A stretch of 64,000 nt of DNA, from assembly GCA_045863555.1 (NCBI GenBank), contig BTUU01000004.1, positions 186,001 to 250,000 on the forward strand. The letters run 5' to 3'. The DNA comes from JACRLV01 sp045863555. GTDB lineage: Bacteria; Planctomycetota; Phycisphaerae; UBA1845; Fen-1342. A program made the translations under genes and the position numbers. Shown here in pieces: positions 17,220 through 25,199 of the stretch (its first letter is position 1; every line of letters begins with the position of its first letter). The notes below the pieces were generated by a model. That model was not told where the DNA came from, searched no databases, and worked only from the letters and a program-made list of their open reading frames with translations.

Positions 17220-18476
17220 TCAATTCACCCAGATCGCGAACCCGATGAAATCGCCCTGGAAGATGCGCATGAATCGATCCCACGTCGCGGATTCGGTCTT
17301 CGGTCCGGACTCAAGGAACGGCGCTGCGCCGGTGCCCTGCACCCACATCACCAGGTCGAACCGCTTCGATTCAGTGAACGCCTTGCGCAGGTTGACGCCG
17401 CGATCCTCGCCCTTGCGCCAGAAGGGCACGCGCTTCTTTCCGGCGAGGATTTCGTCCAGTTCGGTCAGGAACTCCATCCACCCCTTGACCATTTCCTCGG
17501 TGAACTGCACGCCGAGAACGCCGGCCTTCTGCTTCGGCGAGGGAATCCACTCGCGGTCGTCATCCGTCTCGGCCAGGACGAATTTCCACATTTCCCGGCT
17601 GTGCCTGGTCATCGCCTCGAACCGGTGCAGCGCCGACGAGAGACGTTTCGAATCGACTTCGAAGTTGATCAGGTGGATGTAGGCGATCAGGTCGAGGATG
17701 TTCTCGAAGAATTCGTCACGGCCCGTCGAGTTCCGGAGAAACGGGTACGGCGTCTGCGGGTTGGCGAAGAACAGGTGCGCCGTGCGCTCGAACAGTTCGC
17801 GAAAATCCATCGCCAGGACGAATTCCGAGAGCGCACAGAGGACGTTCGAGTAGCCGCGCAGCCATTCAACGTCGCCGCGGTCGAGCATGATGACGAACTG
17901 CTCCACGGTCGCCTGGTCGAGGTCCTGCACCTCGCGGTTCAGACGCGAATAAATCATCCAGAACGCTTCGTCGACCGTGGCCGTGCCGTCGCCGTCGAAA
18001 TCGAGCCGGACGAGCCCGATTTTCAGGGGCAGCTTGACGTTTTCGTCCTTGATTTCCGCCAGGATGCGATCGACGCCCTCGATGTCCGCCAGAAATGTCT
18101 CGACGACCTTCCGCAGATCCTCATAGCGGATCGGCTCCGGCGGGCGCGTCGGCGTCGCTGTGGTCGGAATCGGCGCTCCGAGCATGTTCAGCACGCCGAA
18201 CGCCTCCCCCGGCCGAAGACCGTACCGCTGCATCGACTGCGTCACGCGTTCGATGGCCCGAAAGAGGCGGGTCACGCCGATCGCAAAACGCGCGACGTCG
18301 TCCCGCTCGTTCTTCTTGAGCAGCGCTTCCAGGTCTTTCTCGGCATCCGCCAGTTGCCCGGCGTTCCAGCGACTCTCCGCGATTCCGGCCGCCTCCGAAG
18401 TCGCCTGCGCAACTGCTGTTGAAGCAAACGTCACGAGCAGCGCGGCCGCCGCCGCGCGAAATTGACGCATCCACAT
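17220..18476 (-). CDS. Unknown exported protein
   Basis: A 418-residue protein with a clear signal peptide (MRQFRAAAAALLVTFASTAVAQA). A short TPR-like helical hairpin follows (AESRWNAGQLADAEKDLEALLKKN). Near residue 160, DFDGDGTATVDEAFW resembles a calcium-binding EF-hand loop. The rest is helical and rich in aromatic residues (FELVM..FDLVMWVQGTG). AGGAG is eight bases before the first ATG. No function is assigned; location is probably periplasmic. Confidence 0.7.
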   Translation of the reverse strand: MWMRQFRAAAAALLVTFASTAVAQATSEAAGIAESRWNAGQLADAEKDLEALLKKNERDDVARFAIGVTRLFRAIERVTQSMQRYGLRPGEAFGVLNMLGAPIPTTATPTRPPEPIRYEDLRKVVETFLADIEGVDRILAEIKDENVKLPLKIGLVRLDFDGDGTATVDEAFWMIYSRLNREVQDLDQATVEQFVIMLDRGDVEWLRGYSNVLCALSEFVLAMDFRELFERTAHLFFANPQTPYPFLRNSTGRDEFFENILDLIAYIHLINFEVDSKRLSSALHRFEAMTRHSREMWKFVLAETDDDREWIPSPKQKAGVLGVQFTEEMVKGWMEFLTELDEILAGKKRVPFWRKGEDRGVNLRKAFTESKRFDLVMWVQGTGAAPFLESGPKTESATWDRFMRIFQGDFIGFAIWVN

Positions 18477-18705
18477 GGACTGGCTCCTGATACGGACGTA
18501 GTACTGTCATCCCATAAACAAGATACGCGAATCGAGACCTTGGCCCACGCCCCGGATCGGTGCTCAAGCCGAGCCACGGCCGAAAAGAACTCGAATTTGA
18601 CGCTTGAAAAACCGCATTTTCGCGGCCTAGCATGGCTGGCGGAGGTTTCTCAGCGCCATCCGCCTCCAATCACTGAGCGAATTCTGCCAACCTGGAGTGA
18701 GCGAA

Positions 18706-19521
18706 ATGAGGCTCCCTGCATTGCTGGCCGTGATCGCGGCCACCGCGCCGTCCGCGCTGGCCGGCTTCTCGAACAACATTCTCCTGACAGGTTACTGGCC
18801 GCCGACGAACGAAATGCTGCGGCCGTGGAGTTCGAACTCGGAGCAGAACCCGGATGGATGGGTCGGGGAGAACTGGGAAGGGCGCGGGTACAACATCCAC
18901 TCGTTCTTCCCCGAATTCCCGAACGGCGTCGGCCAGGGCGTGGGCGATTTCGAGGTCGATTACCAGGATACGTCGGCCGACTGGTGGCGGATCACGGAAG
19001 AGCTGCGGCCGGTAGCGATCATCACGTTCAGCCGGGGCGCGGCGAACCTGAGCTGGGAGATCGAATCGCGCAATCGAAAGCTGCCGCTGAATCAATGGTC
19101 GCCCGACTACACGGCCCCCTTCCGGCCGACCGAGGATCTGCCGATCGCTGACGAGCCGGACAACCTGATCCGGCACTCGAGCCTGCCGATGAACAACATC
19201 CGATCGGCGATCAACGCCGCGGGCCTCGGCATTTTCTCGACGATCGATACGAGCAACAACTTCGGCGGCAACTTCCTCTCGGAGTTCATCGGCTACCACG
19301 GAAACTGGTACCACGATCTGCACGCGGACGAGGCGGATCCGTGGTGGAACGTCGCGGCCGGGCACATTCACGTCGGCATCCCGGTCTCGGTCGCACAGGG
19401 CCGAGCCGCGACGGAGATCACGCTGCGCGAACTGATCGCCCACGTCGATTCGATCGTGCCGGAGCCGGCGACGCTGCTGGGTCTCGTGCTTCTCGCGACG
19501 GTGCTGCGGCGACGAGCCTGA
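18706..19521 (+). CDS. PEP-CTERM protein with pyroglutamyl-peptidase-like fold
   Basis: A 271-residue secreted protein: signal peptide (MRLPALLAVIAATAPSALAG), body, then a PEP-CTERM tail (VPEPATLLGLVLLATVLRRRA) that is normally cut by exosortase at the membrane. In the body, ILLTGYWPP, VAIITFSRGAANLSWEIESR, SNNFGGNFLSEFIGYHGNWYH and AGHIHVGI align in order with peptidase C15 (pyroglutamyl peptidase I). The catalytic Cys expected in the GNFLSE segment is absent, whereas the His of AGHIH is kept. ATG 18706 is preferred because GGAG lies eight bases before it; an in-frame GTG is nine bases upstream. Confidence 0.75.
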   Translation: MRLPALLAVIAATAPSALAGFSNNILLTGYWPPTNEMLRPWSSNSEQNPDGWVGENWEGRGYNIHSFFPEFPNGVGQGVGDFEVDYQDTSADWWRITEELRPVAIITFSRGAANLSWEIESRNRKLPLNQWSPDYTAPFRPTEDLPIADEPDNLIRHSSLPMNNIRSAINAAGLGIFSTIDTSNNFGGNFLSEFIGYHGNWYHDLHADEADPWWNVAAGHIHVGIPVSVAQGRAATEITLRELIAHVDSIVPEPATLLGLVLLATVLRRRA

Positions 19522-19556
19522 CCGCGGGCGGCCGCGCGCGAGGATAGAATGGCGGC

Positions 19557-19979
19557 ATGCACCACTGGCTGATCAAGAGCGACCCCGGCGAATACTCTGC
19601 GCACGATCTGGCGCGGGACAAGAAAACGGAATGGACCGGCGTCTCGAACCCCACGGCGCTGAAACACCTGCGGGCGATGACGACCGGCGACGCCGTGCTG
19701 GTCTACCACACGGGCGACGAGCGGGCGATCGTCGCGACGGCGACCATCGGATCAAGACCCCGCCCGGACCCCAGGGACAAGAGCGGCAAGGCAACGGTCG
19801 TGGACGTCGAATTCGGCCGGTGGCTCGCGAAGCCTGTTCCGCTCAGCGATATCAAGGCGGATCCGGCGTTCGCGCAGTTCGATCTCGTGCGGATCAGCCG
19901 CCTGTCCGTGATGCCCGTCAGCCCGGCACACTGGAGACGGATCCTGAAACTCGCGGGCGAATCAGACGAAGCGCGATGA
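19557..19979 (+). CDS. EVE domain protein
   Basis: A 140-residue protein of the PUA-like EVE (YTH-related) family that recognises modified bases. It opens with MHHWLIKSDPGEYS and has WTGVSNPTALKHLRAMTTGDAVLVYHTGDERAIVATATI, the hallmark pocket region, and ends with ISRLSVMPVSPAHWRRILKLAG. A TAGAAT hexamer ends six bases before the ATG, a possible leaderless start. Its stop overlaps the start of the next gene (ATGA), so the two products are translationally coupled. Confidence 0.93.
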   Translation: MHHWLIKSDPGEYSAHDLARDKKTEWTGVSNPTALKHLRAMTTGDAVLVYHTGDERAIVATATIGSRPRPDPRDKSGKATVVDVEFGRWLAKPVPLSDIKADPAFAQFDLVRISRLSVMPVSPAHWRRILKLAGESDEAR

Positions 19980-20773
19980 TGCGCCTGCCGCTGGCTGCGA
20001 AACGCGTGCTCGACCCGCGCGATGTCCACACCGCGGCCGAATCGCCCTTGGTGGATTCGGTCAATATCCCCGCCGCGGAAATTCCCGCCCGTCCGCATGA
20101 ACTGCCGCCCTCCGGGCTGGCCGTCCTGGTCGCGGAAGCGGGCCCGCCGACCGATCTCGCCTGTGACTGCCTGCGCTCGATCGGCCGCGAGGCGATCCGC
20201 ACGCCGGCGCTTCCCGCCAGAGCGGGCGAAGCCGCCTGCATCGGCCGGCTGTGGACTCCGAACGCATTCCTGGCCGAGCTGGCTCCGTCGCTGCGGCCGG
20301 CCAGCGGATGCCGCGCGCTGGATGCCGCGTGCGGGAGCGGGCGCGACGCGGTCTTTCTCGCGTCGCTGGGCTGGCGAGTCCTGGGCGTCGACGTACTGCC
20401 CGACGCCCTCGAACGGGCGCAGGCGCTCGCGGCGCGGTGCGCGGCCGCGATCGAGCCGATGGAGTGGTCGATCGTCGATCTGGAGCGGGAGCCGCCGGCC
20501 TGGAGCGAGCGATTCGACCTGATCACGATGTTCCGGTTCCTGCACCGGCCCCTGTTTGTACGGATGGTCGAGTGGCTTCGCCCGGGAGGCACGCTCGTTT
20601 TTGAGACATTCACGACGGTGCACCGCGCGCGGCACGGCCGGCCGGCGCGCGATGGACACGTTCTTGAGCCCGGCAAGCTTGCCGATCTGCTGCGGGACTA
20701 CCGCGTCGAGCAACTCGACGAGGGCTGGCGCGACGGCGTCCATACGGCCCGCGCGGTTGCGCGACGACCGTAG
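19976..20773 (+). CDS. Rhodanese-like/SAM methyltransferase fusion
   Basis: A 265-residue protein. Residues about 5-80 resemble a rhodanese domain (VLDPRDVH, LVDSVNIPAAEI, LACDCLRSIG), but the active-site loop lacks the usual Cys. Residues about 85-265 are a class I methyltransferase: CRALDAACGSGRDAVFLASLGWRVLGVDVLPDAL is motif I, and FDLITMFRFLHRPLF and LRPGGTLVFETFT follow, as in TehB-like enzymes. It overlaps the EVE gene by four bases. The methyl acceptor is unknown. Confidence 0.85.
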   Translation: MMRLPLAAKRVLDPRDVHTAAESPLVDSVNIPAAEIPARPHELPPSGLAVLVAEAGPPTDLACDCLRSIGREAIRTPALPARAGEAACIGRLWTPNAFLAELAPSLRPASGCRALDAACGSGRDAVFLASLGWRVLGVDVLPDALERAQALAARCAAAIEPMEWSIVDLEREPPAWSERFDLITMFRFLHRPLFVRMVEWLRPGGTLVFETFTTVHRARHGRPARDGHVLEPGKLADLLRDYRVEQLDEGWRDGVHTARAVARRP

Positions 20774-20886
20774 CGCCGCCGATCGCGGCGTGAATTTCGG
20801 AATTGCGTTTGAGTCTCGGCGCGGTTGCCGTTCTAATTCGTTCGGGACATCGCCGGTCGGCTGCTCGGCGTGATTGTGAGGCGCCC

Positions 20887-22065
20887 GTGAAGATCCTTGT
20901 CGCCTGGGAAATGCCGGATGCGGCGCTCGACGATCTGCGCACGCTCGGGTGCGATGTCGTGAGCATCCCGGATGCGGCCGGCGCCGCGTTTCTGCACGAG
21001 CTGCGGGAGGCGACGGCGCTGGTGATCGGCCGCACCCCCCTGCCCGCCGATGCGATCGCGGCCGCGAAGTCGCTGCAGATCATTGTGCGGTGCGGGTCGG
21101 AGGCCTCGAACATCGCGATCGACGAGGCCTCGACGCAGGGCGTGTTCGTGTGCACGACGCCGCATCGGACCGCGCTGGCGGTGGCCGAGATGATGCTCGG
21201 GATGATGCTGACGCTCGACCGGCAGCTTGTCTGGAAGAAGGGTGAGTCGGGTCCGACAACGCTGCCGCACGGTCTCGCGGGCCGCACGCTCGGCCTGCTG
21301 GGGTATTCGCATGCGGGTAGGGCGCTGGCGCGGCGGGCCGCGGCTCTCGAGATGAACGTTCTGGCCTGGTCTCCCACGGAAACGCCGGAATCGCTGCGCG
21401 GCGAGCCGGTCTCGCTGTGCACGTGGTCGCGCGACGTGGCCCGGCAGTCGGACGTGATCGCGGTGCACGCCGACCCGGCGGACGGCGAGGACATGCTGCT
21501 GGACGCGGAGTTCATCCAGGGCATCCGTGAAGGGGCGGACGTCGTCTTCGTGGGGCACCCCGGTGGACTAGACGAATCCGCGCTGGAGAGCGCGATCAAG
21601 TCGCGGCGGCTGCGCGTGGCGATCGACTGGATCGGGGCCGAGCGGGCCCGCGAAACGGCGCGGAGTCGTTCGCGACTGGCCGACCTGCCGACGGTGCTGA
21701 TGACGGTCGGGCTGGCCGAGCGGACGATGCAGGCGCGGGTCGCGGTCGCGGCGGAAGCGGTGCGCGTGCTGCGACAGTTCTTCGTCTCGGGCGCGGTGGA
21801 GAACTGCATCAACCTGCTGTCGCGCAGCCCGGCGACGTGGCAGCTCGTGCTCCGCCTGCGCGACGCGGTCGGCGTCATGGCGGGGATCATGGACGCCATC
21901 CGCTCCGACGGGATCAACGCGGAGGAGATCGGCACGCGCGTGTTTGTCGGGGCGCGGGCGGCGTGGTGCACGATCGCGGTCGACGAGAGGCCGTCGACGG
22001 AAGCGCTGGCCGCTATCCGGGCGCTGCCGGGCGTGCTACACTTGGAACTTCGCGCCGTCGTTTAG
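20887..22065 (+). CDS. SerA-like 2-hydroxyacid dehydrogenase homologue, catalytic residues missing
   Basis: A 392-residue protein with the D-3-phosphoglycerate dehydrogenase layout: substrate domain, Rossmann domain, then an ACT-like C-terminus. TLGLLGYSHAGRALARRAA stands for the NAD motif but reads G-Y-S-H-A-G (139-144) instead of GxGxxG. The catalytic Arg segment (normally NxxRG) is GHPGG at 223-227, the Glu segment is DWIGAE at 247, and the PHxG His segment is VGLAE at 274. Known SerA enzymes need Arg, Glu and His, so this copy is probably not a dehydrogenase. The start is GTG 20887, after GTGAGG. Confidence 0.8.
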   Translation: MKILVAWEMPDAALDDLRTLGCDVVSIPDAAGAAFLHELREATALVIGRTPLPADAIAAAKSLQIIVRCGSEASNIAIDEASTQGVFVCTTPHRTALAVAEMMLGMMLTLDRQLVWKKGESGPTTLPHGLAGRTLGLLGYSHAGRALARRAAALEMNVLAWSPTETPESLRGEPVSLCTWSRDVARQSDVIAVHADPADGEDMLLDAEFIQGIREGADVVFVGHPGGLDESALESAIKSRRLRVAIDWIGAERARETARSRSRLADLPTVLMTVGLAERTMQARVAVAAEAVRVLRQFFVSGAVENCINLLSRSPATWQLVLRLRDAVGVMAGIMDAIRSDGINAEEIGTRVFVGARAAWCTIAVDERPSTEALAAIRALPGVLHLELRAVV

Positions 22066-22205
22066 CGACGAGGCGGGGCAGGCGGTCGCCCCTTCGGGCG
22101 ACGACGGCGATCCGTCACTTTCATGACGACGGCTGGGAACGAGACACGAAACACGCCGGTTGGTGAAACCAGACCGCGGGCCGCGGGTACAAGAACACGG
22201 ATCGC

Positions 22206-23258
22206 ATGCGAAATCGATACTCTATCTGTGCCCGGTCGGGCGCAATACTGGCTTGTCTGATAACGGCTGCGGCCGCCGGGCAGCCCCAGAGCGCGCCGTC
22301 CGAGGGGCTCATCGCGGAACTGCGCGTTCCGCCCGGGCTGATCCGGCCGGGCGACCCGGTTCCCGTGACCTTTCTGCTTCGAAATCGGACCAGCGAACCG
22401 ATCCGGATCCCCATTCCGCAGGCCGAGGGCAGCGAGGGCGTGCGTCTGGCGCCGGAGTTGATTTTCGGCGGTCCGGATGGCGGAGCGGCGCTGAAGCTGT
22501 TCTTTGAAACGCAGCCGCCCGACGCGCTCCGATCGAGCGAGGCCCCCCGGGCCGATCGGCAGGGGGAACTGGTCATCGGTCCGCGGGCCGTGGTCGGAAC
22601 AGAAATCGACCTTCGCGCGCATACGAAGTATCTCCGCTATTCGGGGGTTTATCGGCTCGAGTGGCGTCCGCCGATCGAGGGGGTGGCGCGGGCCGAGATC
22701 GAGTTTCGGGTCGAAGGGCGCAAGCGGGCGGTGCTGGTGACGGATTTCGGCAAGATCACGTTCGATCTGGCCTACGAGACGGCCCCCGTCAACGTCGACA
22801 ACTTCCTGGAACTCGTTCGATCGCGGTTCTACGACGGCAAGACGTTTCACCGCATTCAGCCGGGATTTGTGATCCAGGGCGGGTCGGCGGACGGGTCGGG
22901 CGCGGGCGTGCGGCCGGACGGCAAGACGGTCGCGGATGAACTGGCGAACGTCCCCTTCTCGACGGGAACGCTCGCGATGTCGCTCCGGCACGATCCGGAG
23001 ACGAAGGGCGTGATCCACGACTCGGCCAGTTGCCAGTTCTTCATCGGCCTGACGCGGCTGCCGGAACTCGACGGCAAATACACGGTGATCGGACAGGCCT
23101 CCGATGAAGAGAGCATGCGCACGCTCAACCTCCTGAGCAGCCAGGCCGTCGACAAGGACGGACGGCCCCGGCAGCCGGTCTGGATCAGCTCGATCACGCT
23201 GCTGGACGTCGAGGGACCGACCCCCAAGCGGTTCGACGGCGCGGCGGCCAAGCCGTAG
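22206..23258 (+). CDS. Cyclophilin-type peptidyl-prolyl isomerase with N-terminal domain
   Basis: A 350-residue exported isomerase. A signal peptide (residues 1-25) is followed by an immunoglobulin-like beta domain to about residue 175 and then a bacterial cyclophilin domain: ILVTDFG..IT..FDLAYETAPVNVDNFLELV, FYDGKTFHRIQPGFVIQGG (catalytic His-Arg-Ile), GTLAMSLRHDPE, SCQFFIGLTRLPELDGKYTVIGQ. It probably assists folding in the periplasm. The N-terminal extension is uncommon for stand-alone cyclophilins. Confidence 0.92.
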   Translation: MRNRYSICARSGAILACLITAAAAGQPQSAPSEGLIAELRVPPGLIRPGDPVPVTFLLRNRTSEPIRIPIPQAEGSEGVRLAPELIFGGPDGGAALKLFFETQPPDALRSSEAPRADRQGELVIGPRAVVGTEIDLRAHTKYLRYSGVYRLEWRPPIEGVARAEIEFRVEGRKRAVLVTDFGKITFDLAYETAPVNVDNFLELVRSRFYDGKTFHRIQPGFVIQGGSADGSGAGVRPDGKTVADELANVPFSTGTLAMSLRHDPETKGVIHDSASCQFFIGLTRLPELDGKYTVIGQASDEESMRTLNLLSSQAVDKDGRPRQPVWISSITLLDVEGPTPKRFDGAAAKP

Positions 23259-23290
23259 CGCTTTCCCCTCCCCGACTTTCCGGATTTTCG

Positions 23291-23319
23291 TTGGCATTCC
23301 GGCCGATCGGTCTTACTAT
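23291..23319 (+). promoter_or_regulatory. sigma70-type promoter for coiled-coil protein gene
   Basis: TTGGCA (23291-23296), a 17-base spacer and TACTAT (23314-23319), 45 bases before the chosen ATG 23364. Confidence 0.55.
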
Positions 23320-23363
23320 CCTCTATGGAAAGGCGGAGAGGGTCCGCCCACGAGGAGTCCGCG

Positions 23364-25199
23364 ATGTCGAACGTCCGCCGGCAGGTCCGCACCGCGCAAA
23401 ATCGGCTGAATACGAACGTCCTTCTCGAGCAGGGCGCACGGGCGCTCGCGATCGGCGCGGCCGCCTGGTCCGCGGCGTGGGCTGTTGAACGGGCGTTCGT
23501 GCTGGGGATGCCGCTGGGGATCTCGCTCGCGGCCGCGGCGGGAATCGCGCTGCTGCTGACGATCGGGTTGATGGTCGCGAACCGGGTGAGCGAGCTGGCC
23601 GCGGCGCTCACGGTCGATCGGGCCGCGGGCCTCAAGGAGCGGTGCAGCACGGCGCTGGTGATCGGGCGGAGCGATGATCCGTTCGCCCGGGCGGCGTGCG
23701 CGGACGCGGAATCGGCGGCGGGCCGGGTCCATGTCCCGAGCCACGTCCCGCTGAAGGCCCCGCCGTCGCTGCCGTGGTCCGTCGCGACGCTGGCCGTCGC
23801 GGGGCTCCTGTACGCCTTTATGCCGCAACTCAACCTGCTCGCGAGCGAATCGAAGTCGCCGGAGTCGATCGAGGCGAAGGCGGCGCTGCAGGTGGAGAAG
23901 AAACAGGTTTCCACGGCGTACGAGCAGCAGATGGAACAGGTCCGCAAGATGGCGGAGCAGAACGCATCGCTCAAGGATCTGAACGAGGTGATCGAACCGC
24001 TGAAGCTGGCGGAGGTGCCGGACGCGAAGCCGGAGGATGTGCGGCGCGACGTTCTCAAGAGCGTCGACAAGGTGAGCGACAAGCTCGAGCAGAAGCTGAG
24101 CGACGAGCAAATGCGGGGCGTCGAGGAACTCAAGCGGCGGCTGGCCAAGCTGGAGCCGAAGAACGGCGATGACCCGGTCTCGCGGCTGTCGGAGGCGATG
24201 GCCCAGGGGAGCATGAAGGAAGCGGAGCAGTCGATCTCCGAAATGCGCAAGGAGATCGAAAAGGCCGCGGAAAATGCGAAGGATCCGGAAGCCCAGAAGA
24301 CGCTGGAGGAGATGGCCAAGAAGCTCGCCGACCTGTCGAAGGAACTGGAAAAGCAGGCGGGCGACGACAGCCGCATGAAGAAGGAACTGGAGAACAAGGC
24401 CGGTCTGTCAGCCGAGGAGGCCCAGAAGCTGATGGACAAGCTCTCCAAGATGGACCCCGAGCAGATGAAGCAGGAACTCAAGAAGGCGCTCGGCGACAAG
24501 GGCCTGAACCAGCAGCAGATGCAGGAACTGGCAAAGAAGCTGCAGCAGAACGCCGAGGCCAAGAAACAGATGCAGAAGATGGCCGAGGCGATGAAGAAGG
24601 CGTCGAAATCGTGCCAGAACGCCTGCGACAAGCAGGGCGAGAATTCACAGCAGGACGGACAGGCGGCTTCCGGCGCGCTGGCCGAGGCGCAGGGGATGAT
24701 GTCCGAATCGGAAATGTCCGAGCAGATGATGGACGAGCTGGAAGCCCAGCTTCAGGAGCTGAAGGACTTCCGCGACGGCGTCTGCAAGGGCGGCGGTCAG
24801 TGCGAGGGGAACAACCCCGGCGGGAATCAGCCCGACAGCGACAAGATCGGTAATCAGGGTCCGAACGCGGGCCTCGGCTACGGCTCGCGCATCGGCAAAC
24901 AGACCGGCGCGCACGGGTACAAGAAGGAGCGGCTGGAGTCGCGCGGCAAGGGCGGCCAGATCATCGGCCGGATGCTGATCGACGGGCCGCAGCTCAAGGG
25001 CGAGGCGACGGCGGAGGCGCGCGACGCAGTCAATTCGGCGGTGCGCGACGCGACGAATGCCATCGAAAACGAGCGGATTCCGCGGCAATACCACAACGTC
25101 ACGAAGAAGTACTTCGAGGAGCTCGCGGGCCTCGGTCAACGAAGCCCCGCCAAACCGGCCGAGCCGAAACCGGCGGAGAAACCCGCTTCGGACGAATGA
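23364..25199 (+). CDS. Membrane-anchored Lys/Gln/Met-rich coiled-coil protein
   Basis: A 611-residue protein. Three hydrophobic segments (about 28-50, 53-70, 130-150) resemble the N-terminal membrane part of DUF4175-type proteins, with LTVDRAAGLKERCSTALVIG between them. Residues about 165-470 are a continuous charged coiled coil very rich in Lys, Glu, Gln and Met (KKLQQNAEAKKQMQKMAEAM). The tail has Cys-containing Gly/Asn-rich segments and a final domain. GAGGAG is six bases before ATG 23364. The stop abuts the stop of the convergent gene with no gap. Function is unknown; a structural or envelope role is plausible. Confidence 0.75.
   Translation: MSNVRRQVRTAQNRLNTNVLLEQGARALAIGAAAWSAAWAVERAFVLGMPLGISLAAAAGIALLLTIGLMVANRVSELAAALTVDRAAGLKERCSTALVIGRSDDPFARAACADAESAAGRVHVPSHVPLKAPPSLPWSVATLAVAGLLYAFMPQLNLLASESKSPESIEAKAALQVEKKQVSTAYEQQMEQVRKMAEQNASLKDLNEVIEPLKLAEVPDAKPEDVRRDVLKSVDKVSDKLEQKLSDEQMRGVEELKRRLAKLEPKNGDDPVSRLSEAMAQGSMKEAEQSISEMRKEIEKAAENAKDPEAQKTLEEMAKKLADLSKELEKQAGDDSRMKKELENKAGLSAEEAQKLMDKLSKMDPEQMKQELKKALGDKGLNQQQMQELAKKLQQNAEAKKQMQKMAEAMKKASKSCQNACDKQGENSQQDGQAASGALAEAQGMMSESEMSEQMMDELEAQLQELKDFRDGVCKGGGQCEGNNPGGNQPDSDKIGNQGPNAGLGYGSRIGKQTGAHGYKKERLESRGKGGQIIGRMLIDGPQLKGEATAEARDAVNSAVRDATNAIENERIPRQYHNVTKKYFEELAGLGQRSPAKPAEPKPAEKPASDE

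Noticed and set aside
22856..24631. 591-codon Ser-rich frame opposite the coiled-coil gene
   Set aside because: The low-complexity Ser/Ala/Phe composition is the complement of the Lys/Glu/Gln-rich coding strand.
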